Assembly: GCF_004664715.2 (NCBI RefSeq)
Contig: NC_051082.1
Span: 4,214,290 to 4,278,289 of the forward strand
DNA: 64,000 nt
Direction of reading: 5' to 3'
DNA from: Peromyscus leucopus
Taxonomy: Eukaryota > Chordata > Mammalia > Rodentia > Cricetidae
The notes under the pieces were generated by a model. The model saw only the letters and a list, made by a program, of their open reading frames with translations. It had not been told where the DNA came from and ran no database searches. The translations under genes were made by a program, and so were the position numbers. Positions 1 through 12,689 of the stretch are shown here, in pieces (position 1 is the first letter of the stretch; the number at the start of each line of letters is the position of its first letter).

Positions 1-240
1 GTGGCAGAGTGAAGCCCACACCAGAATAGGAAAATGGGGCTCTTCGTGGAGTGACATGCCCTGGGATAACGGAAGGCTGGGGGTAGGGCGCCTTCTGATG
101 CACCAGTTTCTATTTCCAAATCTCCCCAAGTGCCACCACCAGGCCAGTGGCCCACCTCTGACTGGGCCAGGCCCACAGCCCAGCACAGCCCAGCACAGCC
201 CCTCTCCTACCTCCACATGCCTTGGGGGAAGGGACTGTGG
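1..240. other. Intergenic DNA, no gene seen
   Basis: This is non-repetitive-looking intergenic sequence before the first microsatellite. The overlapping open frames here have no recognisable domain and run into the CA repeat, so I treat them as chance ORFs. Confidence 0.6.
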
Positions 241-242
241 GA

Positions 243-286
<44 letters not shown>

Positions 287-370
287 ACACTCACTCACAC
301 ATATACCTATTCGCACATGCATGCATTCACACAGCATATACAAACGCACACACAGGTACACCTTTCCTCA
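243..370. repeat. (CA)n microsatellite
   Basis: An almost pure CA run at about 244-280 is followed by a degenerate CA/CT tail to about 365. It codes for nothing recognisable. Confidence 0.9.
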
Positions 371-793
371 CCGTGCACCCCCACCCATAACCTGTAGGTA
401 GATGCTCATAAGTGCCACTCACGAGCAGAGACAGAAGAGCCCAGCACCGAGCCGCTACAAGTCACAGCGCTTTCCCTGGGCCACAACTAAACATGAGTTT
501 GGCTTCGACGACGCTGGTCGCTGACTGCCAGCCCTCAGGCTCTCACCTAGAGACATTCCAAATTTCACTCAGTCTGCAGGTATGTCCCAAGACTGTGGCA
601 TCCGGCTCACAGCCGTCAGGTCCTCGGAGCCGGTGATCAGCAAACAGGCCCGAGCTCACAAAAGAGGTGGGAGAACTGTATAAGTAAGTAAAGCACAGAG
701 GGACCTTTGGCTGCACCCTGGGGGGTCTAGTCCAGGCCCAGGTTTCCGCTGTAGGAAGTGACCACAGTGCTGCCCTCAAAGACGGAGAGAAGG

Positions 794-950
794 GCCGGGC
801 GGCGGTGGCGCACGCCTTTAATCCCAGCAGAGCCAGGCAGATCTCTGTGAGTTCGAGGCCAGCCTGGTCTACAGAGTGAGATCCAGGACAGGCACCAAAG
901 CTACACAGAGAAACCCTGTCTTGAACCCCCCCCCCAGAAAAAAAAAGAAG
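794..950 (+). repeat. B1 SINE
   Basis: This 7SL-derived SINE starts GCCGGGCGGCGG and contains the A-box-like GCACGCCTTTAATCCCAGC and the GAGGCCAGCCTGGTCTACA core. It ends in a C-run plus A-rich tail. The 5' region is slightly deleted relative to the usual B1. Confidence 0.9.
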
Positions 951-1156
951 ATGGGGAGAGGGATTTAGGAAGGCACGGATGCAAGAGGGTTCCCAGCGGC
1001 GGGACAGCATGTGCAAAGGCCCTGGGGTGTTCAAAAGCACAGCACCACCGAGGCAGCTCTGAAATATTATGAGGCCAGCGTGGCTGAGCCAGGTCTGCGG
1101 GGACAAAGAACTTTGCTTGTTTGGGGCCCTTTCCTGACTCTAGCATCTAGCTGGAG

Positions 1157-1320
1157 CAGTGGTTCTCAACCTTCCTCATGTTGTGGTGACCCCCCCAACC
1201 ATCAAATCATGTCATTGCTACTTCAGAACTGTAGTTTTGCTGCTGTTATGAATCCTCAATGTAAATATCTGATATGCGACCCTGAGGTGGGCGCGACCCA
1301 CAGGTTGAGAACCTGCGGGT
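1157..1320 (+). mobile_element. URR1-like nonautonomous hAT DNA transposon
   Basis: The ends are inverted copies of each other: CAGTGGTTCTCAACCT at the left and AGGTTGAGAACCTGC at the right. The interior resembles the common rodent URR1 (hAT-Charlie) element, with GTAAATATCTGATATGCGACC near the right end. It has no transposase. Confidence 0.7.
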
Positions 1321-2025
1321 TCTGCTCCAAGCCAACACCAGAAACACAGTGGGGCTCGATAAATGACTGACTGATGCTCCCGCCATCTGACCCTGCACCT
1401 TCAGGCATCAGTCGGCCAACACTGTAAGAGAAGCTCCGTCCCTCCCCAGCGTCTCACACCACGTCCCGCGGTTTCTGGGACACGTGTGGGGCCCTGCTGT
1501 GGCATCGACGGGGCGTGGGCAGGCCTGTGGCGTGGAGCACAGGCTGGGCTGTTCCCTCGCAACCCGTAATTTCAGAGGCCCAGGGCAGAGCCAGGGTTTC
1601 TGCCTGGAAGCACTTCAGAGACCCTGGCCCGAAATCCTTGCAATTAGCAGCCACACTGCCCTGCTCAGCGGCCCTGGCCAGCGGAGCTTGGGAGGGCTGG
1701 GAAACGCCCCGAGCTTGGGTCTCTGCTGAGATTCCTCCTGCTGGGCTCTGGGCCGTGCCAGCCCACCACAGTCCCCAGCTCCAGCCTTTCATGGGTCCAG
1801 GGTCACATCTAATTACACAACCCTGGAGCACTGGGGCCTGCCTTCCGAGCAAAAATAGCTGGGTCTTTCATGTGGCCAGCGAGGCCTAGGCTGCAGCCCC
1901 AACACAGCCCAAGCCTGGCCTGGGGAGGGGTACCCGTGGAGTTTCATCGGCGTCCTAGGCATTTGTCAGTCTAACCAAGGTGACCGCCAAGCCGGGCTAG
2001 GACAAGCTGGAGACGCAGGTCGCCA
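1321..2025. other. Repeat-poor intergenic block
   Basis: I recognise no SINE or LTR here. Around 1850-1862 there is an AT-rich CAAAAATAGC that is close to a MEF2 site, and the block is otherwise GC-rich. The long opposed ORFs (about 1454-1889 on both strands) look like GC-rich chance frames. Confidence 0.4.
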
Positions 2026-2028
2026 TCC

Positions 2029-2290
2029 TAGCTTGCTTTTCGTCGCTGTGACAGACACCAAGGGCAAGAGTAACTTAGGGTGGAAAAGGGAACCCTTACA
2101 GGTCGCTGTCCGTCACGAGGGGAAGTCAAGGCAGGAAGTCAAGCGAGAACACTGCTGACTGGCTTGCTTTCAGGCCTGCGCTCAACCAGCTTTCCCACAC
2201 TGAGGACTCCCCACCCAGGGGATGGCGCCGCCCGCAGTGGCCCGGGCTCTTCTACATCAGTCAACCAGACAATCCCCCAGCCTTCTCAGG
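2029..2290 (+). repeat. Old rodent interspersed repeat
   Basis: The sequence resembles a common rodent repeat whose consensus begins with a 'gctgtgataaacaccatgac' type motif. The same family recurs, much younger, at 56115-56590 and, in the other orientation, at 35350-35735. I do not assign a family name. Confidence 0.45.
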
Positions 2291-2324
2291 TGACTCTAGG
2301 CTCTGCCCAGTGGACAGAGCTAAA

Positions 2325-2475
2325 TAGAACAGTGGCTCAGTCGGTTGAGGCACATGTCTGTAATCATGCAAGAGGGAAGCAAGAGGATCAGGAGTTCGAA
2401 GACGTCCTTGGGCACGTAGTGAGTTCAAGACCAGCCCGGGCTACATGAGATCCTGTCTCATAAACAAACAAATAG
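2325..2475 (+). repeat. B1/B4-like SINE (degenerate)
   Basis: It contains GTAATCATGC, AGGAGTTCGAAG, a GAGTTCAAGACCAGCCCGGG core and an ATCCTGTCTCA end followed by an A-rich tail. The copy is diverged. Confidence 0.6.
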
Positions 2476-3014
2476 ATAAATATACCCCCCCAAACCCACA
2501 AAACAACAAGGCCAGACTCAGCTGCAGGTTGAGGCGTCAGGAGTAGTCTTGGGGTGGGGGGGGTTCTGGCTGGCAAGGGGCTCGAGGAACAGGGTGGTCC
2601 TGGGTACGGTGGCCTTCAGGCTCCATCCAAGGGACACACAGTGTGGGAAGGCACAGCTGGACACAGGAGACCTGCCCTGTCCAGGTTATGACTCAGTTCA
2701 AAGTGTTCTTAAGAACCCACATCCCTCCGCAAGGGGGGGTGTGCACTACAAGCCAAGGACTGGGGTCCCAGAACTTCTTGTGGCCGGGTGGCCAGCCAGC
2801 TGTGGCCACCTTGTAAACATTTACATTCTCCCTGTGGAAGGAGCCACTTTATGAGACTCACCCGGGGGCCATGGCGGCAGCGGAGGCGTGGCAGCTGGTA
2901 GCTACCAGGCTGCGGCCTTGGCCTCAGCCTCCCGCTTCGCCAGCTCCCTGCTGGGGCCTTCCAGGCTGGTCATCTCCCTCCCTGCTCCACAAACCCCAGG
3001 CAGTGCAGGGGCGG

Positions 3015-3058
3015 GGTGTGTGTGGTGTGTGTGTGTGTGTGTGTGTGTGTGTGGTGTG

Positions 3059-3091
<33 letters not shown>

Positions 3092-3510
3092 TGGTGTGGG
3101 GTGTGGTGTGTGTGTGGTGTGTTGTGTGTGTGTGTGGTGTGTTTGTGTGTGTGTGTTGTGTGTTTTTTTTTTTTTGTTTTGTGTTGTGTTGTTGTGTGTG
3201 TGTGTGTGTGGTGTGTGTGTGTGTGTGTGTGTGTTGTGTGTTGTGTGTGTTGTGTGTTGTGTGTGTTTGTGTTTGTGTTGTGTGTGTTGTGTTGTGTTGT
3301 TTGTGTTGTGTTTGTGGTGTGTGTGGTGTGTATGTGTGTGTGTGTTGGTGTGTTGTGTGTGTGTGTGTGTTGTGTGTGTTTTGTGTGTTGTGTGTTTTGT
3401 GTTGTGTGTTTTGTTTTGTGTTGTTTTGTGTGTGTGTGTGTTGTGTTTGTGTGTGTTGTGTTGTGTGTGTTGTTGTGTTGTTTGTGTGTGTGTGTGTGGT
3501 GTGGTGGGTA
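3015..3510. repeat. Long degenerate (GT)n tract
   Basis: About 500 bp consist almost only of G and T, with pure GT runs, GTT interruptions and one T13 run near 3163-3175. Three plus-strand frames stay open only because the composition lacks stop codons, so these are not genes. Confidence 0.95.
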
Positions 3511-3519
3511 GACCCCGTA

Positions 3520-5170
3520 TGTCTAAGAGCAGGGAGAGGCCTGAGTTCCCAGTTGCAGGATGTCGCCTCTGTTTCTCCTGCTCCCTTTAGCGCTCTAGTC
3601 CCTCCACATTGCCCTCCCCCCCCCCCCGTCCCCCCCCCTCGTGGTATGTTCTGGACATTTTCCAGGTGCCATACAGGCCTGTCCTTGCGGAACCTACATC
3701 CTGGTCAGAGGTCATGGACCATTTTTAAGATGCCTAGACGATGTCTTGGTGGTACAGGGCTGGCCACAGAGTAGGGGGAGGGTGACATTCCTTCAGGCAG
3801 AGACCTGAGGGAAGGTGACCATGGGTCCAGGAGATGTTCTGAGGAATGGTCCAGGCGGAAACAGTGATGCAAAGATCCTGGGGCAGGGTCACCTGGCACC
3901 CTCCAGACGTGAGAAGGAGGGAGATGTGTCTCCAAACAGAGTGGACGAAGTGGGCACGGGAAGACATGAAGTCAGAAGGCAGTGGACCGGGCCTGGAGCT
4001 CTGGGGACATTTGAAGGGGTTTGGGCTCCATGTTGGCCAGGCTGTGTGGTGCATGTATGTAAAACTTGGCCACATCCCTCATCCATCAAGCCTCTGTGCA
4101 TCCACAATCCTCTTCTCTCAAGGACCCAGAGAAAGAGATATTCAGGGCCCCATCTCCAGGCAGAGCAAGGGCTCTGTGCCAACCCCCTGATGGCTACGCT
4201 GGCCTCTGGTCCCCTCCTCAGTTCCTTCCATCTGACCACAGAGTTCCGGCTCAGCTGGGTCCAGAAGCTCTGCCTCGTCTTCCTGCAGGTAGCTAGCTAC
4301 ATCCAGTCAGCCTTCTGCCCCAGGGCCAGGGGTCACCCAGGGACAGCTGCATGGGGGCAGGGGTCTTCCAGGACATCCAGACCACCTACCAAGGGGAACC
4401 AGGCCCTCAGGATGGGACCAAAGAGGCAAATGGTGTCACCAACAGCACGCTACCTGCCCTGAGGGTCTGTGGCTTGGTAGGAGCACCAGGCACGGAGTGG
4501 CCAGCCAGCCGCGGCCATTTCCCGCTGTTGTCGAACAAGGGTCCCTGTGGGAAGGAAGGCTGCGAGCCCTTGGCACCCAGATGAGAACCACTGTCAGGCA
4601 ACAGCGGCCGCACAGGGAACTAAGGGTGATGGTCACAGAAGCTGGGCTAGCGGCACCCAGCAGGGCTCCACACGGCAGAGGAAGCCTCAGCCACCCCACC
4701 CCCTCCTTAAATGCTCAGTGAGCTCCCCCACCCCGCCATATCTTGAGAGAAATGGCCTATTCTTGGACAGCTGTGCACACAGCCCTCCCATGGGCCCCCC
4801 CCAGCGCCAGGGCCTGGGCAGGTGGAGCAACAGACGGACACTCAAGCCTGGGTCTAACCCTCTTGAGCCTGGGGCATAGACTAGCAGCATGGGTCAGCCG
4901 GGGTTGGGGGGGATGGGGCCCAACAGCTGGAAACATCTGGTTTGAATTGTCACTTAGAAGCTCGGGCCAGGCAGCCAAGGAATTTGTGAGTTAATTTTAG
5001 GCCAAAAGACAGAGCACTCAGCAGGGCGGGGGCTGGGTCCCTCAAACCACAGAGGCAGACAGGCTGAGAGGGTTGCGAGGCCCCCATGGTGCCCCTGGGA
5101 TGGTCCTGCCTCCCTCGCAGCTGGGGACTCCTCCTCACCAATGGGCACAGATTGGCACCAAGGAGGGCTC
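3520..5170. other. Intergenic DNA, no gene or clear young repeat seen
   Basis: This is mostly non-repetitive GC-rich sequence with a C-run at 3617-3639. Many short ORFs overlap in all frames, and none shows a domain, splice-site pair or codon pattern that I can support. Confidence 0.5.
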
Positions 5171-5179
5171 TCCTCTACA

Positions 5180-5375
5180 TTTCTTTTTTCTTTTTCTTTT
5201 CTTTTCTTTTCTTTTTCTTTTCTTTTCTTTTTCTTTTTCTTTTTTTTTTTTTTTAGTTTTGCGCCTTTCCTGGAACTCCCTCTGGAGTCCAGGCTGGCCT
5301 CGAACTCACAGAGATCCACCTGCCTCTGCCTCCTGAGTGCTGGGACTAAAGGCAGTGCACCACCACCGCCTGGCC
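5180..5375 (-). repeat. B1 SINE with (CTTTT)n tail
   Basis: Read on the minus strand this is a B1: it ends at GCCAGGCGG and its long A-rich tail appears as CTTTT/T tracts at 5181-5254 on the plus strand. Confidence 0.9.
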
Positions 5376-6019
5376 TCTCCTCTACATTTCAAGGAGAGGA
5401 GGTGAGGCTCAGAGGTGAGGGAGTTGTCCTGTAACCCCCCCCTCCCCGAAGCAAGCAGCAGAACCAGGATTTAACCCAGCCACCCTGACTTCCAGACCTT
5501 TGGAGGATTTCCATTTTCATCTGTACCTTTAGCCTTTTGCAAAGCTTCCCTTTTTATTTCCCTGATCAATAAGGTGTTTTCGGAATCCCTACTGTGTGCC
5601 ATATATAGTGACAGGGAGCAGTATGAACTGAGCCCTTCCATAGCATCCATCCGCCGTGCCTGGGTGAGGGTAAGGGGCTGCGGCTGGGGAACTCTGATGG
5701 TCTTATACGAGCAGGTGGACTTCAAGCTGAGACCTAAGGCATTCAGAAGATCGCCAGCTGCACAGAGACCCGTGTGCCCCGGCCGCACAGAGATCTGGGA
5801 AGAGCGCACCAGGCATCAGGAACAGCACATGCAAAGGTCCTGAGGTAGAAAAATGTACACTAGGAGCAGAACGTTTGAGGAACGGGGGTGCAGTGAGAGG
5901 TACCCAGCACCCCCTTTAACCATCTGATGCAGACGTGTGTCAGTAAAATTAACAAGGGCAAAGCAGGGCCCAGAAATTTCCATGGATAAGCTGATTGGAC
6001 CGCACTCATGACCTTTGTA

Positions 6020-6430
6020 TTCAATGTCTCCACAGGGACTGCTGAACTCTTGGGTGTAGAGAGTCACAGAAGTTCCCTAGTGAGAACTTACTCAGGGTCT
6101 GAGGATCCGAGCTTGCTTTATCCAGCAGGGCTGCATAAGGGGATGACTGGACCACAGGTGTGGTTACCAGTGTTTGGAAGGTCTGCATTTGGCTGTGCCG
6201 TGTGCTCTGATCTAGCGAGGGGGAGATCTTTTGCCCCGCCCCTTGGCATTGATATAAAAAGCCCTTTTGAAGAGAGAAGGGGCCACTGGGTTTTGACCCA
6301 GGTCCTCCCAAAGCTATCCTGTGTTTCTGTCTGTCTCCTCTCTTACTATCTTTCTATCTAAAAGTTTCCCTCTCTCCTCCTTGTAGGAACTCTTCTAAAA
6401 GGTGGGAGCTGGCCTCCCACCCTTGGGGGA
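6020..6430 (+). repeat. Probable ERV solo LTR
   Basis: A TATA-like GATATAAAAAG near 6249 is followed by a pyrimidine-rich TCTGTCTGTCTCCTC stretch typical of a rodent LTR R/U5 region. Boundaries are approximate, and the call rests on overall resemblance only. Confidence 0.45.
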
Positions 6431-7200
<770 letters not shown>

Positions 7201-7384
7201 GATTCAGATTTCATTTAACATAGATGTCATTGATATCCCCCCGCCCCCGTCTTTTTAGTGTGTGTGTTGTGTGTGTGACTTCTTGCCTTGCACCTTCATG
7301 TGGGCTTTGGGGGGATCAAACTCATTTGTCAGGCTTGTGTGGCAAGTGCCCCTGCCCAGGAATCACCTCACTGGCCCCTGGTCA

Positions 7385-7552
7385 GTGGTTTCGTTTTCTT
7401 GAGAACAAGTGTTATTCTGTAGCTCAGGCTGGCGTGGTGTTTGCTATACGGCCCAAGTCGCCCACAGCCCAGGTTACCCTTCAACTTGAAGCAATTCCCT
7501 AGCCTCAGCTTCCTGGGTGCCAGAATGACAGGCATGAGCCACCACGACTGGG
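7385..7552 (-). repeat. Old B1-like SINE
   Basis: This diverged minus-strand 7SL-derived monomer shows CTCAGGCTGG, CTCAGCTTCCTGGGTGCC and a GAGCCACCACGACTGG end. Confidence 0.6.
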
Positions 7553-7604
7553 TTCCACGTTATTCTTCAGAACGTCATTTTCTGTTGCTTGAAGAATATT
7601 CTGT

Positions 7605-8095
7605 AGCACAAATCTTAACAGGTCTTATTAATAAAAACAAACCCAGAGCCAGGTATTGGGGTGAACGCTGAAAGATCAGAGAAACAGAACAAGCCACAGC
7701 TACTTCATCTCACCAGTTCCTCAGCTGATCCTGTTTCCTCAGACTGGAAGCTTCTGTGTCCTCATCCAGAGTGAATCTCAGCTGAACTGCTGCTCTAAAG
7801 CCTGAAAGCTTAACCAGCTCTAGTTCCTGGTCCTCATGCCTTATATACCTTTCTGCCTCCTGCCATCACTTCCTGGGATTAAAGGCGTATGTCACCATGC
7901 CTGGCTGTTTCCAGTGTGGCTTTAAACTCACAGAGATCTGGATAGAAATCTGCCTCCAGAATGCTAGGATTAAAGGCGTGAGTGCCACCATTTTCTGGCC
8001 TCGATGTCTGTCTAGTGGCTGTTCTGTTCTCTGACCCCAAATAAGTTTATTAGGGTGCACAATATTTTGGGGGAACACAATATCACCACAATATT
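7605..8095 (+). repeat. Solo LTR of a muroid ERV
   Basis: The sequence from CTTAACAGGTCTTATTAATA to the ACAATATCACCACAATATTC end resembles an LTR family common in cricetid genomes. Embedded TGGGATTAAAGGCGTATGTC segments show B1-derived pieces within it. No internal retroviral ORF flanks it. Confidence 0.5.
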
Positions 8096-8305
8096 CCGTT
8101 GGGATAGGTTGGAGTTGCCTCGTTTGCCAGCTTCCAACTGTTACGACATTCTCCAAATGTTCCCCAGTCACCTGTTCCGTACCAGGGACTATGGCAGAAA
8201 AAGTGAGTCTCTTCCTGCTCATGCACATGCCCCATCTGTGCCTGGGGACCATAGCTGGTTGTTTTTGCTCTTTACTCTTCAGGGGCCTGCCACCTAGCTT
8301 ACTAC

Positions 8306-8364
<59 letters not shown>

Positions 8365-8380
8365 ACACACATACACACAG
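8306..8380. repeat. (CA)n microsatellite
   Basis: A CA run of about 25-30 units with a few CATA interruptions. Confidence 0.95.
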
Positions 8381-8497
8381 TCTTACAGCTTTTCTTAAAT
8401 TATCCTGTCTATCTTTGACAGAAACTCTGTCAAAAAAACAAAACAAAACAAAAAAATGTGTTACATTTGTTTATGCTGTCGAAAATTTGTTTGTTTG

Positions 8498-8664
8498 TTT
8501 GTTTGGTTTGGTTGGTTGGTTTTTTGAGACAGGGTTCTCAGTGTAGTTTTGGAGCCTGTCCTGGATCTCACTCTATATCCCAGGCTGGCCTCAAACTCAC
8601 AGAGATCTGCCTGGCTCTGCCTCCTGAGTACTGGGATCAAAGGCGTGTGCCACCACCGCCTGGC
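8498..8664 (-). repeat. B1 SINE
   Basis: The minus-strand B1 runs from its tail (GTTTGTTTG/TTTTTTGAGACAGGG on plus) to the GCCACCACCGCCTGGCC head. Confidence 0.92.
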
Positions 8665-8735
8665 CACATCTTTAATATTCTACAACAAGGGACTGTGGGT
8701 GATATGAGAAGATGGTGGCCTTAAAAGCTCAAAGG

Positions 8736-8884
8736 GAAAGGCAGGCATAGTGGTGCATGCCTTTAATCCCAGCACTGGTGGGGGCAGGGGGTGGGGAGCA
8801 GAGGCTGGCAGATCTCTGATTTTGAGGCTAGCCTGGTCAATGTAGTGAGTTCCAGGACAGCCAGAGCCATGTAGAAGAGTTTGT
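8736..8884 (+). repeat. B1 SINE
   Basis: It carries GCATGCCTTTAATCCCAGCA and GAGGCTAGCCTGGTC, with a G-rich insertion at about 8778-8802. Confidence 0.85.
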
Positions 8885-8889
8885 CTTCC

Positions 8890-9485
8890 TCTTCTTACAG
8901 TGCCACCGAGGTTGCCATGGCACCCTGCCCTCATGACCTCATTGACCTCCAATTGCCTCTCAAAAGTCCCACTTCCTAACACTATTAACACATGGGTTTC
9001 AGGGTCCTTTTCAACCTACTTTCCTCCAGGCAGAGGCTCCACACCCTACCTCCTGGCTTCCCCTCTTCACCAAGCTGCAGTCTCCTGCCGCCCGGTGGGG
9101 ACTGTCTCGGGAGTCTCTGCCTGCCATGCCGTACATCAGTCCCCCAGATCTGCTTCCTGCCCCTTGGAGCTACCTCTACAGAGAGGACTAACACAAACAC
9201 TCCCAACTCACCGATGAGGAAATGGGGGGCTGCGGGTGTGGCAGCCCGCCCCCAGGCTTCTGGAGTTTAGCCCAGAGCTGGTGGACTTAGGTGGCTTCTC
9301 GGTTTTTGCTCTGGCCAGATGGGCTCCACAGGTGGACAGCGCACAGTAGCGGCGTTTTCCCACGCAGACTCAAAGTTCTCTGGGAGAACTGCTAAGTCAG
9401 GCTAGGACCTGACTTAGCGATTTAGAAATTTGGGGGGTTCCCAGCCATTGCTCGGGGTGCTAGGCTGTGGTCATGGCTGATCTCA
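8890..9485. other. Intergenic DNA, no gene seen
   Basis: The sequence between SINEs is non-repetitive by eye. ORFs of about 100 codons on both strands lack any recognised domain. Confidence 0.4.
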
Positions 9486-9489
9486 GCAC

Positions 9490-9705
9490 TTTAGGAGCTG
9501 GAGATAAGCCAGAGGGCAAGGATGCTTACTGCTTTTGCAGAGGACAGAGTTTGGTTTCCAGCGCCTACGTCAAGCAGCTCACAAGGGCCTGCCATTCCAG
9601 TTCCAGGGAATCTGACATCTCCAGCCTCTGCAGACACTTATACACACACATGAGGTACACATAAACTCACACCCACAGTTTAAATTCTTTCAAAATAAAA
9701 AAAGA
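9490..9705 (+). repeat. Degenerate B2/B3-like SINE
   Basis: It contains GCAGAGGACAGAGTTTGGTT, a GCCATTCCAGTTCCAGGGAA segment and a terminal CA-rich and A-rich tail, matching the 3' half of B2/B3 elements. Confidence 0.6.
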
Positions 9706-9799
9706 CTTTAACCCTGAGCTAATTAAACTCTGGAAAGGTTTTTTATAAAATGTTATGTTATGCTTTTGTTTTACTTTTTATACTTTTATTTATGTATTT

Positions 9800-10104
9800 T
9801 GTTTTGTTTTTCAAGACAGAGTTTTTCTGTGTAAGAGCCCTGGCTGTCCTGGATCTCACTCTGTAGACCAGGCTGACCTCAAACTCACAGAGATCCACCT
9901 CTGTCTGCCTCCCAAGTGCTGGGATTAAAGGCATGCGCCACCACTGCCTGGCTATGTATTGGGTTTTTGAGACAGAGTCTATTATGTAGCTCAGGTTGTC
10001 CTGGAACTTGCTATGTAGACCAGGCTGGCCTTGAACTCACAGAGTTCCACATGTCTCTGCTTCCTGATGTTGAGACTGAAGGTATGTGCCACCATGCCTG
10101 GCTA
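9800..10104 (-). repeat. Two adjacent B1 SINEs, same orientation
   Basis: Two minus-strand B1 monomers lie head to tail (about 9800-9953 and 9958-10104). Each has a TTTTGAGACAGAG-type tail side and an ACCACTGCCTGGCT or ACCATGCCTGGCT head. Confidence 0.9.
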
Positions 10105-10124
10105 AAAACAAAAACATTATGCCG

Positions 10125-10125
10125 A

Positions 10126-10180
<55 letters not shown>
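10125..10180. repeat. (GA)n microsatellite
   Basis: A pure GA run of about 25 units follows the B1 pair. Confidence 0.95.
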
Positions 10181-10182
<2 letters not shown>

Positions 10183-10214
10183 AATCCAGATCTCTGATTT
10201 TCTGGCTGCGTGGC

Positions 10215-10585
10215 ATTAGTTAAGTGGCTATGATGTTTAGTTTTAACTATCAGCCTGGGAAGGGAGTCTCAATGAGGAAGTGCCTAGATTTGGTTGGTTA
10301 ACCTGTCTGCAGGGGGTTGCCTTGAGCAGGGAGACCCCTCCACCATGGGAAGCACCCTTCCTTGGGCAGGGGATTCTGAATTGCACAAGACTGGAGGAGC
10401 AGCTGAGCCAGATCATATGAGTGCTCACTCTTGACTGGATGTGACCAGCTGCTCCGTGTCCCGGCCACTTGACTCCCACGCAGTGACGAACCTGTGAGAT
10501 AAAATAGCCTCCCCAGAAGGACCCACCTTGGGTGAGGAACTAGTGGAGAGTGTAACGGCAAACTCAGCCAGCAGCAAGGGAACCT
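10215..10585. repeat. Old interspersed repeat (L1/LTR-related)
   Basis: It contains segments such as TTGACTGGATGTGACCAGCT and CCCACCTTGGGTGAGGAACT that recur in an old mammalian repeat family. The family is uncertain. Confidence 0.35.
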
Positions 10586-10592
10586 GATGACT

Positions 10593-10629
10593 CAGCTGCG
10601 TGCGTGCGTGCGTGCGTGTGCGTGTGCGT

Positions 10630-10685
<56 letters not shown>
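10593..10685. repeat. (TGCG)n/(GT)n microsatellite
   Basis: A short TGCG block grades into TGCGTG and then pure GT of about 25 units. An alternating purine-pyrimidine tract like this can adopt Z-DNA. Confidence 0.95.
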
Positions 10686-10686
<1 letters not shown>

Positions 10687-10836
10687 TTATGCACAATGTC
10701 TCCAGAGCCCCCCAGACCAACCAGGCTGCAAATAAGCACCATGAGGTACAGAGAGGCCCTCAGAAAACACCTGGTGGGTCTCGGGCTGATGTCTGCTTCC
10801 TTCCTAAACCAGGGAAAGGAGAACCTGTGAATCTTT

Positions 10837-10925
10837 GGGTGACATCCACCCGGGGGTGACATCCATCTGAGGACGACATCCACCCGAGGGTGACATCCAC
10901 CTGAACAGTGGTCTTTGGGTGACAT
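10837..10925. repeat. About 20-bp minisatellite
   Basis: Four to five degenerate copies of a GGGTGACATCCACCCGAG-like unit lie in tandem. Confidence 0.75.
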
Positions 10926-11129
10926 GAGCAGACACAGAAGCACCCGCCCTGCAGGTGGAGGGTGCAGTTGAGCAGCCAGGCTCAGCTCCACGTCCAGCAC
11001 CAGGATGCCATGGACAAGCACAGAGGCTGGTGTGGTGGCCAGATCCATCCAGAGCTCAGAAGCGGCTCTGATCAGGGAGCTGAGCCCGTGAGTTTGGGAG
11101 ATTCTTCTGGAGTAAGTCTTTCTCATCGA

Positions 11130-11445
11130 GACCACGAGTCCCCAAATAATGACATGGAAAATTATTATTAACTAGGAAACCTTGGCCTTTAGCTTAGGCT
11201 TGTTCCCAACTAGCTCTTATAACTCAAATTAACCTGTTTCTATTAACCTGTGCTCTGCCACGTGGCTTTTTACCTGTTGTTCATTCTGAATGTCCCGCTC
11301 CCTCTGTGTCTCCCTGGCGTCTCTCACAGGCCTAGATTCATCCCCCGGAAGTCCTGCCTAACTTCTTCCTATCTAGCCATTGACCTGTATTAAACCAATC
11401 AGAATGTACAAAAAGATTATCCCGCAACATTTTTCTGTCTCTGCA
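11130..11445 (-). repeat. ERV LTR (reverse orientation)
   Basis: Segments such as AAATTAACCTGTTTCTATTA and GCCACGTGGC are the reverse complement of motifs in the LTR-like copies at 36885-37440 and 56740-57140 (GGTTAATTTAA and CCACGTGGC). These copies belong to one LTR superfamily. Confidence 0.6.
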
Positions 11446-11554
11446 CCCCACCTCCCACAGAGTGCGAGGGTTCTAGGGCTGCAAACTCAGATCCCTGAGC
11501 TTGGCTGACAAATACTTCTACTTACAGAGCCCTTTCTCTAGCCCCTCTGAACTT

Positions 11555-12195
<641 letters not shown>

Positions 12196-12224
12196 ACAAA
12201 ACAAAACATGGGCATATGTGTATG

Positions 12225-12585
12225 AGTGCAGTGCTCAGGGAGGCCAGAAGAGGGAGCTAGATACCATGAATCTGGAATTACAGGTGGTTATGAGCCACAA
12301 GACCTGCTAGGAACTAAAGTAGGTCCTCCGCAAGAGCAGTAAATGCTCTTAAGCTCCGATCCAGCTCTCCAGCCCCTTCCTGAACTTTTATTTTTTTGAG
12401 TGTTTTGCTTGCAAGTGTGTACATGCATTATATATATGCCTGGTGCCTACGGAAGTGAGGGCATCAAATACCCTGGAGCTGGAACTGCAGGCAGTTGTGA
12501 GCTCCGGGTGCTGGGGACGGAACCCAGGTCCGCTGGAAGAGCAGCTGGTGCTCTTAGCCGCCGAGCCATCTCTACAGCCCCCTCC
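12225..12585 (-). repeat. Two B3 SINEs
   Basis: Two minus-strand B3 copies occur (about 12225-12375 and 12385-12583). They end in GATCCAGCTCTCCAGCCCC and GAGCCATCTCTACAGCCCC respectively, the reverse complement of the B2/B3 head. Confidence 0.8.
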
Positions 12586-12689
12586 TGGACACTGTCTCAC
12601 TAGAATCCACATTCTACATACAGCCTCCGTGCCCGGCTTCTGCCATCCATCGGGTGAGCTCACAGCTCAGCGGCTGTGCTGGTATCTGC

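Noticed and set aside
2871..3774. Plus-strand ORFs of 200-250 codons rich in Val and Cys
   Set aside because: These are products of the GT tract, which lacks stop codons.
7605..8095. ORFs within the LTR at 7.6-8.1 kb
   Set aside because: No retroviral motif. They run into the neighbouring CA repeat.
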